This document shows, piece by piece, positions 1 to 12,734 of a stretch of DNA of 64,000 bases. The notes beneath the pieces were generated by a model. The model was not told where the DNA came from. It saw nothing but the letters and a program-made list of their open reading frames with translations, and ran no database searches. Origin of the DNA: Tipula vernalis. Taxonomy: Eukaryota > Arthropoda > Insecta > Diptera > Tipulidae. The translations under genes and the position numbers were made by a program. Every line of letters starts with the position of its first letter. Positions within the stretch are counted from its first letter, which is position 1. The DNA lies in assembly GCA_958295665.1 (NCBI GenBank), contig OY282560.1:311655236-311719235 (forward strand), written 5' to 3'.

Positions 1-2
1 CT

Positions 3-602
3 TGGATATCAAAAAAACTCAAAGTCGATATTCATCACAAGTTTCTTGAAAAGGGCCACACCCAAAACGAGGGCGACTTTATGCATTCGACTATAGAAAA
101 ATGTCGCAAAAATAAAACAATTTACATTCCTGCACAATATTACAGCTTGATAAGAAACGCTAAGATAAGCGGGTCAACTTATATGGTACATGAAGTGGAA
201 CAAAATGAAATTATGAACTTCAAAAAATTATCTGGCACAAATTTTTTCGCAAAAAACAGTGAAAATCAAGTATTTTCTATCAGCAAAGTTAGAGAAATAT
301 ACATTTCGAAAGACGAACCACATAAATTATTTTATAAGTATGATTTTGATGAAAACTTTCGGGAAGTTATACTATACTATGATGAAACCTCAACAACAAA
401 ACGCAGAGGGAGGAAAAGAAAAACAAACCGTGACGTTGTTGATTCCTTATATAGTCAAAGAGAGCCAATTTCTGAATGCAAATATCAAGACTTAATGTTT
501 TTGTGCAAAAATAATTACATTCCAGGTTTTTACCACCAGTTGTTTCAAAACTTACCACACAGTAATAGTTTATCTCAAAGTGATAGTCATTCTTCTTGTT
601 AA
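3..602 (+). CDS. C-terminal part of a transposon-derived insect protein (DUF7869-like), 5' partial
   Basis: The frame is open from the left edge of the window (first full codon at 3) to TAA at 600-602, giving 199 residues, so the ATG at 81 is internal and the gene continues to the left. Residues about 14-31 read FLEKGHTQNEGDFMHSTI, which resembles a stretch I know from the uncharacterised, repetitive insect DUF7869-type proteins. A very basic patch (KRRGRKRK, about residue 133) follows, then a serine-rich tail. No catalytic residue can be placed in this fragment. No stops or frameshifts are visible, so it may be a recent copy. The family name is from memory; repetitive, transposon-derived origin is inferred from that family and from the surroundings. 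Confidence 0.5.
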   Translation, partial: WISKKLKVDIHHKFLEKGHTQNEGDFMHSTIEKCRKNKTIYIPAQYYSLIRNAKISGSTYMVHEVEQNEIMNFKKLSGTNFFAKNSENQVFSISKVREIYISKDEPHKLFYKYDFDENFREVILYYDETSTTKRRGRKRKTNRDVVDSLYSQREPISECKYQDLMFLCKNNYIPGFYHQLFQNLPHSNSLSQSDSHSSC

Positions 603-1092
603 TTGATTGCGTTTGTGAAGTATGTATTGAATATGCATACATACTTAAATGATACAAAATGATATTAAAAATATTAAAATATTATGTAATAATCTTTAAA
701 ATTAAAAAGCTGTTTTATTTTTGTATACAATTATTAATGCATTACTGTGATAAGTCGAATTACTATACTGAAATATTTACTTTTTTTTCGTAGAAATAAT
801 ATAACTCTACTTATAATTGAAGAACTTTAAAATTTTCCCATCAAAAAAATGATAACTAGTACTTACAATACAGTCAAAATGATATTCTAAACCATGTAAA
901 ACGTATTTGGCTATGTACAATGAATTTTTAAGATTATTTGGATTATTTACTAAACTGCCACTAAAATCTAATAATTCCTCACATAGTTAAATTTTGTGAG
1001 TTAATTATTTAAAAAGCTGTATCTAAAAAACCTTAAAAACAATCTCCTGAAAAACGTTGTTTTTGACTTATCATTATCTTGCACGCAGTGAG

Positions 1093-1094
<2 letters not shown>
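603..1094. other. AT-rich non-coding stretch
   Basis: No open frame of note and no repeat that I can recognise. It probably holds the 3' untranslated and terminal part of the element that supplies the ORF to its left. Confidence 0.5.

Positions 1095-1127
<33 letters not shown>
1095..1127. repeat. (TA)n microsatellite
   Basis: An uninterrupted AT dinucleotide run directly left of the Tc1 element. A much longer run of the same repeat lies directly right of it (2730-2847), so the element sits in or between TA repeats. Confidence 0.9.
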
Positions 1128-1128
<1 letters not shown>

Positions 1129-1135
1129 TAGTATA

Positions 1136-2848
<1,713 letters not shown>

Positions 2849-2973
2849 TAGTATATATAAAGGGTGTTCAATTTGAGGTATCTTTTTAATTTTTAAATAA
2901 AGTACTTTGGTTCCGGTTAATAATGAAAAAAATATGCCGTTTATGTGACCTCCTCTGCTAGCTCGGCAGGCTG

Positions 2974-3606
2974 TCAATGTTTTACCAACATTTTGAAAAA
3001 CTTTGCGCCTAATGATACTTCAATTAGTGATATTTGCTCGATGATGTTGTCTTTGAGGTGTTGAACCGTTTGAGGATTATCCGTATAAACTTTACTCTTC
3101 AAGAAACCCCATAAGAAGTTCAATGGCGTTAAATCGCATGATCTTGGTGGCCAATTCACGTCTGTTCTTCGAGAAATTATTCGATTATTAAACTTCTCTT
3201 TCAAAAGATCGATTCCATTGCTGTGTGGCATGTGGCACCATCCTGTTGAAACCACATATTCTGCGTATCAATATCTTCCAATTAACTCCACAAAAGTTGT
3301 TGGTTTGAGGCTTAATTGCTGTGAACGACGACGAATTGCTATCCTTGGCTCTTCAGCAAAACTTGCTCTCACAGCTGCAATATTTTCACTTGAACAACCA
3401 CTACGATAAAAAATTCTGCTTCTCTGATCTTGAACTGAACCAGTTTCTTCACATTTATCAAAGATAAGTTTAATGACACGGTTTGTCAGACCATTTTCTC
3501 TACCGTATTTTGAACGAAATTTTCTTCCAACTTCTGAATAACTGTCACCATATTTAAAATAAGCTTTAATAATGAAAACACGTTGTTCATTCGTGTAGCG
3601 ATCCAT
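2974..3606 (-). pseudogene. mariner/Tc1-superfamily transposase, internally deleted
   Basis: The minus-strand frame starting at 3606 gives an N-terminal HTH region (MDRYTNEQRVFIIKAYFK) and a second DNA-binding part ending near RRRSQQLSLKPTTF. The frame then jumps straight to the catalytic region: WFQQDGATCHTA is readable in one frame at about 3215-3250, and the next segment (IDLLKEKF, then NWPPRSCDLTPLNFLWG) in another. The middle third, which would carry the first catalytic Asp, is therefore missing. The family usually reads PLDFFLWG, so the Asn in PLNFLWG may also mark loss of an acidic residue. I could not define terminal repeats. It resembles a mariner-like lineage common in insects; the exact clade is not assigned. 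Confidence 0.8.
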
Positions 3607-3985
3607 TTTAGCTAACTGAAATGTTTGTACTTGTCATCTGTCAAATAACATATGGTACTCTAGTACCAAAAATATAAATGGCGGAATATTTAAAATATGT
3701 TACGGTGATAATAATATGTTACGGTAATATTATTATTTATTTGTAGATAACACGAAACTATAACAAAACTGAAATTTGCAAGCATATATTTGCTAATGAT
3801 AATGCTTATATCCGCAAATACTTAAGACTGTCTGCTCATTCACTTAATAAAATATGCTGTACATTCGCCCAACATAAAACTTTTAATTGTTTCAAATTTT
3901 CAGTGGAGCTATAGGCTCACTGGTATAAGTTTCAATTGATATATTGATATACTGTGAGAGCCATTATTCACAAAATACTTGATAT
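3607..3985. other. non-coding spacer
   Basis: AT-rich. A 14-bp palindrome, GGTACTCTAGTACC, lies at about 3653-3666. No gene is recognised. Confidence 0.4.
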
Positions 3986-4231
3986 GTTTGTGAAGCTTGC
4001 ACACATGCCACATAAAAATTGTTGTACCGACTGCGTTACACATGTATAAATCGTAAACTTGATTACATTATTAATTTAATGACAGTATGCGATAATTCTG
4101 GTAAATTTATTAATATTTGTTGTACATACCCCCGGGTTCCGTACATGATGAAAGGGTCCTACGGAATAGTCAATTATATCGCAAACAAATATCCCCACCT
4201 CATGGATTTTTTTCTATTAGGTGACGGTTGA
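3986..4231 (+). pseudogene. HARBI1/PIF-type nuclease fragment
   Basis: Short remnant of a PIF/Harbinger nuclease. Two frames together read HIKIVVPTALHMY, then INRKLDYIINLMTVCDNSGK, FINICCTYPR and NKYPHLMDFFLLGDG. This follows the family order: a first Asp region just before the peptide, YINRKxxHSINLMxVCD with the second Asp, then LLGDxAYP with a third acidic position. A frameshift separates TALHMY from INRK near 4030, and the SVHDAR block expected after the Pro is altered. Both ends are missing. The call rests on motif order recognised by eye. Confidence 0.65.
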
Positions 4232-4236
4232 TTTAA

Positions 4237-4670
4237 ATGTCCATTATAGATCCGCCAGCTAAGATCGGACTTTTGAAGGATGGAGGATTCTCAAATCGAC
4301 AAATAGCTGAAAAAATTGGTAGAGCGAAAACCGTTATTGGATCCTTTGGAGAAGGATACATTGCGGAGGCTACAACGCCCACGGATAACCGGGCGATCAT
4401 TCGATCAGCTTAAAATTCATGCTTATCACCGTAAAAAAAATAAGGAAAAAGCGGGAGTCAAAGCTAGCTTACCAACGGACGTGTGATCAACTATGCTACG
4501 CATCTTAAATTGAAAAAACTCCAAAAGAAACCTCCTTTGAATGCATCACGCAAAGCAAACTGATTGGAATTTGCCAAAAGCCACATGTCATGGAAGCAAG
4601 AATGGAACCGGGTAGCATTTTCAGACTCATGGAAGTGAAACTGATGCCCGTCAGAACCATCCAAATTAAT
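4237..4670 (+). pseudogene. second, more decayed Tc1 transposase fragment
   Basis: A 58-codon frame from ATG 4237 reads KIGLLKDGGFSNRQIAEK then IGRAKTVI, the first HTH of a Tc1 transposase, and ends at TAA 4411-4413. In other frames further right are LKLKKLQKKPPLN and LEFAKSHMSWKQEWNRVAFSD, the linker and the first catalytic block. The sequence then becomes unreadable before 4680. The order of blocks matches the intact-looking Tc1 gene at 1468, but the peptide differs, so this is a different Tc1 family. No terminal repeats were found. Confidence 0.75.
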
Positions 4671-4821
4671 TTTTTTTTTCGTTTAGGTTAGTAATTTATT
4701 TTTATTTAATTTATTTTTGATATACAATTACATTTACTTACTACGTATTTTTAAAAATGTACATATGTCGTACAAATTGAAAAGTCGTCGAAAATTAACC
4801 TAATAAACTGCCTTTTCACTA

Positions 4822-5952
4822 AGCATCTATGAGGAAATAGCGAAAGCTTCAAAATTTGAAAAGTTTAGTTTGAAAAGTCTTCTGAGGCACTGGAGACATA
4901 GCATAAGTTGCGATTTTTCCGCCAGTCAGGGCTTTATAAATAATTTCAAGAAACGCCATGGAATTCGTATGAAAAAATTTTCAGGAGAAAAATTATCTTG
5001 TGCAGATAGATTGAAGCAATAATTAAAAATTTTCAAGAGGCATTCACAAGACAAATGGAAGAATTAATATTGGTCCCGGAACAAATTTATAATGCAGACG
5101 AAACTGCTTTATTATATAAAAGACATTGGTTACTCTCAATGAAAAAACTGCACCGGGAAAGAAAAATTCAAAACAAAGAGTGACGATAATGCCCTGCTGC
5201 AATTCAACAGGATCACATAAATTGACTTTAATGATGATTGGAAAATCGGAAAAAACGAGACCATTTAAAAATTGGGACGACATGCTTTATTTTAAGGCAT
5301 CCAAAAATTCATGGCAAACGACATCACTATTTAAGAATTGGTTTTTCGATCAATTTGTTCCAAGTGTACGATATCATTTAAAGGAAAAAAAATTACCAGA
5401 AAAAGCAATTTTACTGATCGATAATTGTACTGCTCTTGGAAAAGAAACGTTGCTAAGGACGGATTATGAACATTTTAAAATAATGTTTTTGCCTCCTAAC
5501 ACCACTGCCATCCTGCAACCATTAGACCAACAAATCATTCAAAATATAAAACTTCGGTATCGAAAGAATTTATTGCTAGATCCTGCAAGCAAACCAGGAA
5601 GTGATACAATTGCTAAATTGAAACAAATAAACTTATAAGATATTTCTATTATGATACATCAAGCTTAGATAGATGTTCCGATTTCAGTCATTCGATCAGG
5701 TTGGAAAGTTTTTATCGACATTGACATCAACAGCTTAAACTTACCAATAAATCTTTTTGATGATGATGATGGCCACATTATACAATAATGTTGCTTCCGG
5801 TAGTTTATTGTCTAGTGAAAATATAATGGATTGGACTACGGGTCCAACAGAAAGCTTGTCACGGAATTTTGATGAATCCAACTTAAAAGAAGAAGAGAAT
5901 GATGAAAATACGGAAGGTGAATTTGATGTTAATGATGATGATGATAACACCC
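4822..5952 (+). pseudogene. pogo/Tigger-type transposase, 5' and central part, split by an insertion
   Basis: A CENP-B/pogo-type transposase. ASQGFINNFKKRHGIRMKKF (about 4917-4976) is the second HTH region. The DDxD catalytic core follows: IYNADETALLYK (first Asp, about 5085-5120), ILLIDNCTALG (second Asp, about 5410-5440), LPPNTTAILQPLDQQIIQN (third Asp, about 5485-5540). Stop codons and at least two frame changes (near 5020 and between 5638 and 5740) kill it. The N-terminal HTH is missing. An Asp/Glu-rich tail (5757-5952) is cut at residues NDDDDNT by a 5.2-kb insertion; the same frame resumes at 11180. Confidence 0.85.
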
Positions 5953-6463
5953 GGTGTGCGATGAACGCTTGATGGAGATGGACGTGTTTTTGTCTGTCTC
6001 CGTAAGTGGAATTTTTATTAAATATTAAATTTAAAATTGTGTTATTAGTTTTGTGTAATTGTGTTTATTAAATTTTAATAATTAAAATTGTGCGTGATTG
6101 TTTTTGTTTAAAGTGTGTTATAGTAGGTTTGTTTGAATCACGTAATGTAGTTTTTTATTTTAATTGATTAATTTCGCGTATGATTTTGTGTTTTTAATTA
6201 TTTTCATATATAGTGATAATATAGAAAAGATAAATTCTGTGACTAAAAGTGCAGTGTGTGTGATTCAGAATTAATTTAAATTAATATATAATAATAATTT
6301 AATTAATTTTGAGTGTTTTTAGAAGTGAAATGTGAATTCATTTAGCATGAGACGGGTTTCTCGTTTGATGTTAAAAAATTTGAACAAGGAGAAACGTGTA
6401 CAAAATAAAATATTAACGGGATCGTTATACAGGTATTTTCATGTCACATCTATGTATGTATTG

Positions 6464-6575
<112 letters not shown>

Positions 6576-6584
6576 TGTATATAT

Positions 6585-6964
6585 TGTGGCGGTTCACGCA
6601 TTCACACATGCGTTCGCCGCCACACGGTCAGAACAAAAACACGAACAGACAGAAACGCAAACGGAAACACCAATTCAAAACGGACAACTGAACTACTGTC
6701 TCTTCCAGACAAAACGACGGACAAGACAAAATAAAATAAAAAGTCAGTCTCGTCTCGGATTTTACGTCGCGCGCACGTGCGCTCTTCGCGCGATATTCAA
6801 TTCGGCATTAAAATGGTGGTGCCAAAATATTAAATAAAATGTTGTTAAACGAAAATATAAATAATTAAAACAAATTAATAAATTTTAATAATATAAATAA
6901 CTAAAATTTATTATAAATCAATTGAACTAATATATTGATTAATATACATATAGTTAAAGTTATA
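6585..6964 (+). repeat. 5' LTR
   Basis: Starts TGTGGCGGTTCACG. Its first 39 bases can form a hairpin: 6586-6601 pairs with 6608-6623 across a 6-base loop with two mismatches. The body carries a GC-rich patch (CGCGCGCACGTGCGCTC, about 6768-6784) in otherwise AT-rich sequence. Confidence 0.88.
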
Positions 6965-6965
6965 G

Positions 6966-6980
6966 TGGTAACCCCGACGG
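6966..6980 (+). other. primer binding site
   Basis: TGGTAACCCCGACGG starts one base after the LTR. It is complementary to a tRNA 3' end that finishes in ...CGGGGTTACCA. From memory this resembles the sites pairing with an arginine tRNA in other insect LTR elements; the tRNA identity is an inference. Confidence 0.65.
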
Positions 6981-7224
6981 CCGTGTTTACGGCATTTTTA
7001 CGAGCACGCCACGCCTTATTATTTTGCAAAGGCGCAACCATTTTAAAAGTTATTTTGGTGTACATTTTTTTTTTGGAACACGCATCGACCAACATTTTAA
7101 AATGTGTAGATACCTGGTACGATCCTGCACGTACGGTACCACACAGATAAACAACACCAATACAAATACAACAAATATGGAGTCACATCACAAACATTTA
7201 GGCACGTGCGCACATATTTAAACG

Positions 7225-7660
7225 GAGTCATATCAACACCATCACCACCAACGCCACTATCACGATCAGCACCATCACCGCCACCACCACACCAGCCGAC
7301 ATTCGCCATCATCGTCGTCATCGCCGCCATCATGATCGCCATCAACGACAACAACAGCAACGGGATCAACGTTACCGCCGTTATTTTACCACGCACTAAT
7401 ACCTTCGCCTTCGTCATCGCAGTCATCATTACGACCACCGGTGACATCAGCAGCGTCGTGATTCACCACGACCACCATCGGTAGCCAACACATACAAAAA
7501 GGGACACCATCCCATCACCGACAGCGACATCACCACCGTCATCACTAAACGATTCCAACGTCACCGCCATTATCATTCAACCGTGCACAAGGGCGCAACC
7601 CGTATCTTTGCCGTCATCATCATCATGGTCACCATTAACGAGCGGCATCAACAACAATAG
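7225..7660 (+). repeat. CAC/ATCACC-rich low-complexity interior of the LTR element
   Basis: Loosely periodic runs of CACCATCACC, CCACCACCAC and CATCGTCGTC. The frames here would encode Pro, Thr, His and Ile-rich nonsense and are not credible genes. Confidence 0.7.
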
Positions 7661-8129
7661 CAGCAACACATCATTTACGTAAAAAAAATTGTTTTGTATA
7701 TTTTTTCACCACCATTTTTATTTTCTCTTTCTTCTCTATCCGCGTTCATTTTGTTTTAGATTCAATAAAAATTTTTTTTATTTTGTTTTATTAAATCGAC
7801 TCACACAAACGACACACAGCCATTCCCGACCACATTCCCCAGACTCACAAAAACAGACACGACAGAGGACCGAAACTGGCCTCAAGACACGACGTCAGAT
7901 TACAGAACATCCTTCTGGTCTGGCGCGTGTTTTGAGGCCAGGCGACAAACTTGGACAAGTAAATGCCAGGCAAACACTGGCAAGTCCGGGTTTTAGCACC
8001 ACACACTGACGCACTCAAACACACGCAGCACTCAGTGGGGACAGTGTTGAGGTCCACATCGGGTCTATGGTCGAAGCCCCAGCTCCCAACTACCTGGTGT
8101 GTCCCTCGTCACTGTCCTACACTGCTGCC

Positions 8130-8310
8130 CACACTTGCATACGCACGCAATCATCTCGCATACGCACGAGCATCACACACACTCGCATAAGCACGAGCAT
8201 CGCACACGCACACAAGCATCACACACACTCGCATACGCACGAGCATCACACACACACGCAAGCATCACATATACACACGCAAACATCACATACGCACACA
8301 ACACAAGTAC
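8130..8310 (+). repeat. CA-rich minisatellite, unit like CGCATACGCACGAGCATCAC
   Basis: Irregular tandem repetition of GCATCACACACACTCGCATA-like units over about 180 bp just before the 3' LTR. Composition and periodicity are visible by eye. The His/Thr-rich frames through it are repeat artefacts. Confidence 0.8.
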
Positions 8311-8340
8311 AGAGGGGGAAATTCACTCGTGGGGGAGTCC
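8311..8340 (+). other. polypurine tract region
   Basis: Two purine runs, AGAGGGGGAAA at 8311 and GTGGGGGAGT at 8329-8338, the second ending two bases before the 3' LTR. This is the expected position of the plus-strand primer. Confidence 0.75.
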
Positions 8341-8719
8341 TGTGGCGGTTCACGCATTCACACATGCGTTCGCCGCCATACCGTCAGAACAAAAACACGA
8401 ACAGACTGAAACGCAAACGGAAACACCAATACAAAACGGACAACTGAACTACTGTCTCTTCCAGATAAAACGACGGACAAGACAAAATAAAATAAAAAGT
8501 CAGTCTCGTCTCGGATTTTACGTCGTACGCACGTGCGCTCTTCGCGCGATATTCAATTCGGCATTAAAATGGTGGTGCCAAAATATTAAATAAAATGTTG
8601 TTAAACGAAAATATAAATAATTAAAACAAATTAATAAATTTTAATAATATAAATAACTAAAATTTATTATAAATCAATTGAACTAATATATTGATTAATA
8701 TACATATAGGTAGTTAAAG

Positions 8720-8724
<5 letters not shown>
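8341..8724 (+). repeat. 3' LTR
   Basis: Near-copy of 6585-6964 with a handful of substitutions and a 4-bp insertion near its right end. The low divergence between the two LTRs implies a relatively young insertion. Confidence 0.88.

Positions 8725-8804
<80 letters not shown>
8725..8804. repeat. (TA)n microsatellite
   Basis: Continuation of the TA tract that the LTR element entered. Confidence 0.95.
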
Positions 8805-8806
<2 letters not shown>

Positions 8807-8907
8807 ATACATACTATATATGTATGTGGTATGAATTGTGTAAAAAAACAATGTTTTTGTTTGTTTCTTTTATTTTTATTATACTATATGATTTTGCTTC
8901 GGTAAGG

Positions 8908-8975
8908 GTTGTAGACATAACCTGCTAAAATTCTCTCTTTCTAAAGAGAGAATTTTAGCAGGTTATGGTTGTAGA
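8908..8975. mobile_element. 52-bp perfect palindrome with 8-bp target duplication (miniature TIR element)
   Basis: Two 25-bp arms, 8916-8940 and 8943-8967, are exact reverse complements separated by only CT. The palindrome begins CATAACCTGC and ends GCAGGTTATG. It is flanked by the perfect 8-bp direct repeat GTTGTAGA (8908-8915 and 8968-8975). An 8-bp duplication is typical of hAT, P and some other cut-and-paste superfamilies. It has essentially no interior, so it is two TIRs fused. It could instead be a stem-loop structure, but the flanking duplication argues for insertion. Confidence 0.8.
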
Positions 8976-10427
8976 TACCATACATGTATGAAGGTATACG
9001 TAGTCTTACTTTGGGAATTTTGCAACGGCAGTGCCGTGCATTTTCATTCTGGAATGAATGATTTCATTCCACTGAGAAATAGGTATAGAAAAATTCTCTT
9101 CTTACCGTAGTTTGTGGTGTTTGCCACTGGAGTAAATATATTAAATCTGTTTGGTTTTTTGAGTTGGTATTAAATAACAATTCTCTTGTTATTACTATAT
9201 TGTACTTGTTAAAATTCTAAATAATAATTATATTTAATAAAAATTGGCTTGGTACCAACTGTTGAAAGTAAAAAGAGAAAAATTGTTCTTGGCTCTTACT
9301 TTGGGCATAATTTCATTCCTGTTAGAATAGGAGTAACTTTTACCAAAGTAAGACGGCAATAATATTATTTTGTTTGAATCTTCATACATATTTTGTATGA
9401 TCGAGTACATTTGAGTCGAATTCGGAAACAGCAATACGCAAAACATAACAAATTATTTATTTGTGCATGCCAAATTTTAAATGTCAACTATATGGCGCAT
9501 AGAAATGTGCATTAGGGAATGTTAGTGTTAGTGTCTACATTACAAATCAATCACTTTGTTGGTGTTAAATTGTAGTTTATATATATATTGATTGAAATAC
9601 TATACTAGTTGAATGAGCGGCATCGCACTTTATCTAGGATAGGGGAGGTTTCCTTTTATGTGGTGTTGTATACTACATTGTATTGCAAGAATGTTTGAGA
9701 TATTGATGGAAACATTTTAGCACTTTTTGGTTGTTGAATTTAATTATATCAAAGTGTCATAGTTGGTTCGAGTATTTTGTCTGATGGTGTGGTTGTTATA
9801 AATTATACTAAATTGTATGTAGTTGTTAGATCGTCTCCAAGCTACAGAAATATTGGTGAATTCTCGCTCAACCCCCAGAAACGCCAAGCATACAGCGGCT
9901 ATGTAGCGTGGAGGTTGTGTTGGCTTGTGATATCTATTTTATTTTTTATTTATATAAGTTAATTTCTATTGGTTAAGTAGTAAAGCAATTTAGTATTCAG
10001 AGTAACCAGGGAAACTCTATTTGAGTCTTATTAGTGGATATCGTGTATGGGTACATGTGGTACTTAACTAAACAATTAATATTCTAAACCTTTTGTGTAG
10101 TTTATAATAATTAATTTAAACATCATTAACTGAGTAAATAAATAAGTAATTTAAGCATTATTAATATCATTTTGCAAGATTTTTAGGAAATTGCCGATTA
10201 GTTGAATTTTTAATAATACGGTTAAATACATAAAATATATATTTTATCAGCTTTTATTTTTGAATTTAGTTGCAGTAGGTAAACCATTAATTAACTATCT
10301 ACAGGAGAACGGTGGCTAATGAAACAAGTGCTGTGAATTTGAATTACAACTTAGCAATTCATAATTTTTTAACATTCCCGTAGAATTTTATTGTTGATGT
10401 TGAATTATTCATATGGCTTAATATTAT
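8976..10427. other. non-coding body of the retroposon
   Basis: No reverse transcriptase motif or long frame. The small frame at 9777-9962 has no recognisable motif and I do not call it a gene. Confidence 0.4.
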
Positions 10428-10548
10428 GGTTGAGGTTGGTATTGGTATTGAAGTGGGTGTTGATATTGGTGTTATTACTGGTGTTAATGTTCATACTTGT
10501 TGGTATAATTGTTAATGATAGTTTTGGTATTAGTATTCATATTGGTTA
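10428..10548 (+). repeat. GT-rich low-complexity tract (TTGGTATTGG-like)
   Basis: Imperfect 6- to 12-bp repeats such as GGTATTGGTATTG and GGTGTTGATATTGGTG inside the retroposon. Confidence 0.7.
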
Positions 10549-11160
10549 GTTAAAATGGTTTTAGTTTAGAACACTCCTGAGAAACTCGACCAAAATGGCA
10601 ATGGCTGTGATGACAGCACGATGGCCAGATGGTTGTTGGTTGAATGATTGTCAAACTATTAATGGTTTTTATTTGTGGTACATAGAGATTGATCTAGAAT
10701 TTATTTCAGAGAATCAAATTTATACTTAATTAATTTTAAAATAGTTATTATAAAGAATTAATGCATATTTTAAATTTAGGAATGTCTTGAAGAATCTGAA
10801 ACAACCTTACCGGAGTTGGAGCAGTAGATGAACTTTAAATTGTATTGTCTTGTGCTAAATAAATTACTTAAAATATATTACTAACAAATTTACTAACTAT
10901 CAACTACTTAGGTGTCTGGAACCGGGTTGAGTCTTTGTTGCTAACATTCCTTTCCCATCCCTCGATTTTGTTATATGTAAAAAGGTGTACGACGGCGGCC
11001 TGGCCAGGGGCGGATATCACAACTATTAGACTTATGTGGTTATCGATGTGGCGCCTTCCTATACGGGGTGAAATATTGCTATGTTGGCTTCATGAAAAGC
11101 GGAGTATGATGGTACCCTTGGTAAGGGAAAGTTATGGTGTCGTGTTCAAATGATGTGCAA

Positions 11161-11180
11161 TCAATCAATCAATCAATCAA
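11161..11180 (+). repeat. (TCAA)n tail of the retroposon
   Basis: Five TCAA units directly before the right-hand 22-bp duplication. Simple-repeat tails of this kind end RTE-like and some other non-LTR elements. Confidence 0.85.
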
Positions 11181-11338
11181 ATGATGATGATGATAACACC
11201 CAAAATATTGATCAAATTATATAATCTTTTAATAATATAATTGAATGATCAGAAAATGAAAACCTTCCAATGAATGATATTTTGAATTTAAGAAGAATTC
11301 TGAACAAAGCTGTTATGAGAAGATTAATTATTTAACCT
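11180..11338 (+). pseudogene. C-terminal end of the split pogo/Tigger transposase
   Basis: Starting within the right-hand target duplication, the frame repeats NDDDDNT and continues QNIDQII, then two in-frame stops, then SENENLPMNDILNLRRILNK and a final stop at 11336-11338. Joining it to the frame that stops being pogo-like at 5952 restores one continuous acidic tail, which is how the insertion was recognised. Confidence 0.7.
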
Positions 11339-11500
11339 AAATAAGCTTTTTAAATTAAATCTTTTTAAACTACAGTCATTTTGGTTTTAATTTAGAGCAT
11401 CAAATGATACATTCAATGAAATTCTGGAAAATAATTCCAATTTTCGTTTAAAGCTACTTTTTTCGTTACAGGCTACTTTAATAAAAAAAATGATTCAGCT

Positions 11501-11529
11501 CTGGTCGCTTATATCAAGAATTTACTGTA
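11501..11529 (+). repeat. candidate right terminal repeat of the pogo element
   Basis: CTGGTCGCTTATATCAAGAATTTACTGTA. Read on the other strand it starts TACAGTAAATTC, the TA-CAGT form typical of pogo/Tigger ends. No matching left repeat was found near 4680-4820, so the left end is probably lost. Confidence 0.45.
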
Positions 11530-11689
11530 TTACCTATAAAATAAAATAAAAATCAGCTGGCCCTACTAAATGAACAAAACTAGAAAGAAATCAAAATTTC
11601 ACAAAATTTAGGCTATTTGACGAATAAGGGTTGCTAATAAGGGATGAACTTTCGTAAATCGGAAAACGGATTTTTTATCTAAAAAAGTT
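11530..11689. other. non-coding spacer
   Basis: Nothing recognised. Confidence 0.4.
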
Positions 11690-11915
11690 TACCTAAAACC
11701 AATTTATCTAAAACCGTTTGCCTAGAAACAATTTATCTAAAAACAATTCGTTTAAAACAATTCGCCTAAAGCAATTTACCTAAATCAATTTAACTATAAC
11801 CATTTTACCAAAAGCAATTTAACTAAAACCAATTTACCTAACAACAATTCGTCTAAAAACAATTAATCCAAAAAAAATTCATCTAAGAACAATTTGTCCA
11901 AAAAGAAATCTTTAA
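11690..11915. repeat. degenerate ~14-bp tandem repeat (ACAATTTANCTAAA)
   Basis: About fifteen imperfect units of the form ACCAATTTACCTAAA or ACAATTCGTCTAAA. Similar short variable-unit repeats in this window form the TIRs of a MULE (14893-16850), so this may be a TIR remnant. Confidence 0.75.
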
Positions 11916-12734
11916 ATGAATTCAAATAATTCGTCTCAATTTAACTGAAATTATTTAAATAAAAATAATTACTGAAGTAAACATGAACCATACCCCAAAA
12001 ACCATCCCAAAAAACGTTTTCAAAAAAGTTATATGTGTCCTCACTAATTGTATCAATGAAAGCTCTTTCAGCGCGAAAAGTAGTAAATCTTGTTTTATGC
12101 GTAATTTATGTATGTACATTCAATGAAATTTTGGAGATCAAGTTATCATGAAAACAACTGAGATACAACACTGAAATAGTAGATTGTATAACAAGTGAAG
12201 AAAACGAGTCATTGGCATACGAAAGTGAAATTTTCAGCGTGAGCGATAGCGAGGGCTGCAATTACTTGAGTACTGCAATTAGACATTTCCACACGAGTTA
12301 TACCAGAGCCTTCTAGAGTATAGAGCCATAATCATGATGACGTACTTTTTAGCAGCTTTTTTAGTGGTGTAACTTTTACTTTATTAATTTTTTGTTGAAT
12401 GTTAATTAATTCATGTCGGTGATTAGACCTTTTTAAATGTGTTTTTATTAACACTAGAAGTATATTAGTATTTACGAACAGTAATTCAACGAAACCGACT
12501 AATAGGCAGAATTCTATTTATTTAATTAGAGCTTATGATTATGAAAAAATCAATCTTCTCATCAGGCCGCGGCGACTGGACTGATTATACCACAATTTAC
12601 ATTCTATACATACAGAATGTGCTGTGCGTTAAGTACTAGCGAATCATGCTAATACAGATGAACTCTCTTACATTTTTTCTTCTTGACAATATTCAGACAG
12701 CTCTATTTCTGTGTACGCTAATTTTTACTTCGAT
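11916..12734. other. non-coding spacer
   Basis: AT-rich. No credible gene or repeat recognised. Confidence 0.4.

Larger units (their letters stand above)
6585..8724 (+). mobile_element. non-autonomous LTR retrotransposon (no gag or pol)
   Basis: Two direct repeats, 6585-6964 (380 bp) and 8341-8724 (384 bp), are nearly identical and differ mainly by a 4-bp insertion near the right end of the second. Just after the first is a tRNA-like primer binding site and just before the second a purine tract, in the order of an LTR retrotransposon. The internal 1376 bp encodes no gag, protease, reverse transcriptase or integrase; it is low-complexity CAC/CCA-rich sequence. It would depend on an autonomous partner, as TRIM or LARD elements do. 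It sits inside a TA microsatellite, so the target duplication cannot be resolved. Confidence 0.88.

Noticed and set aside
8067..8593. 126- and 164-residue His/Thr-rich ORFs in the LTR element
   Set aside because: They arise from CAC-rich repeats and run into the LTR; no gag-like feature such as a zinc knuckle is present.
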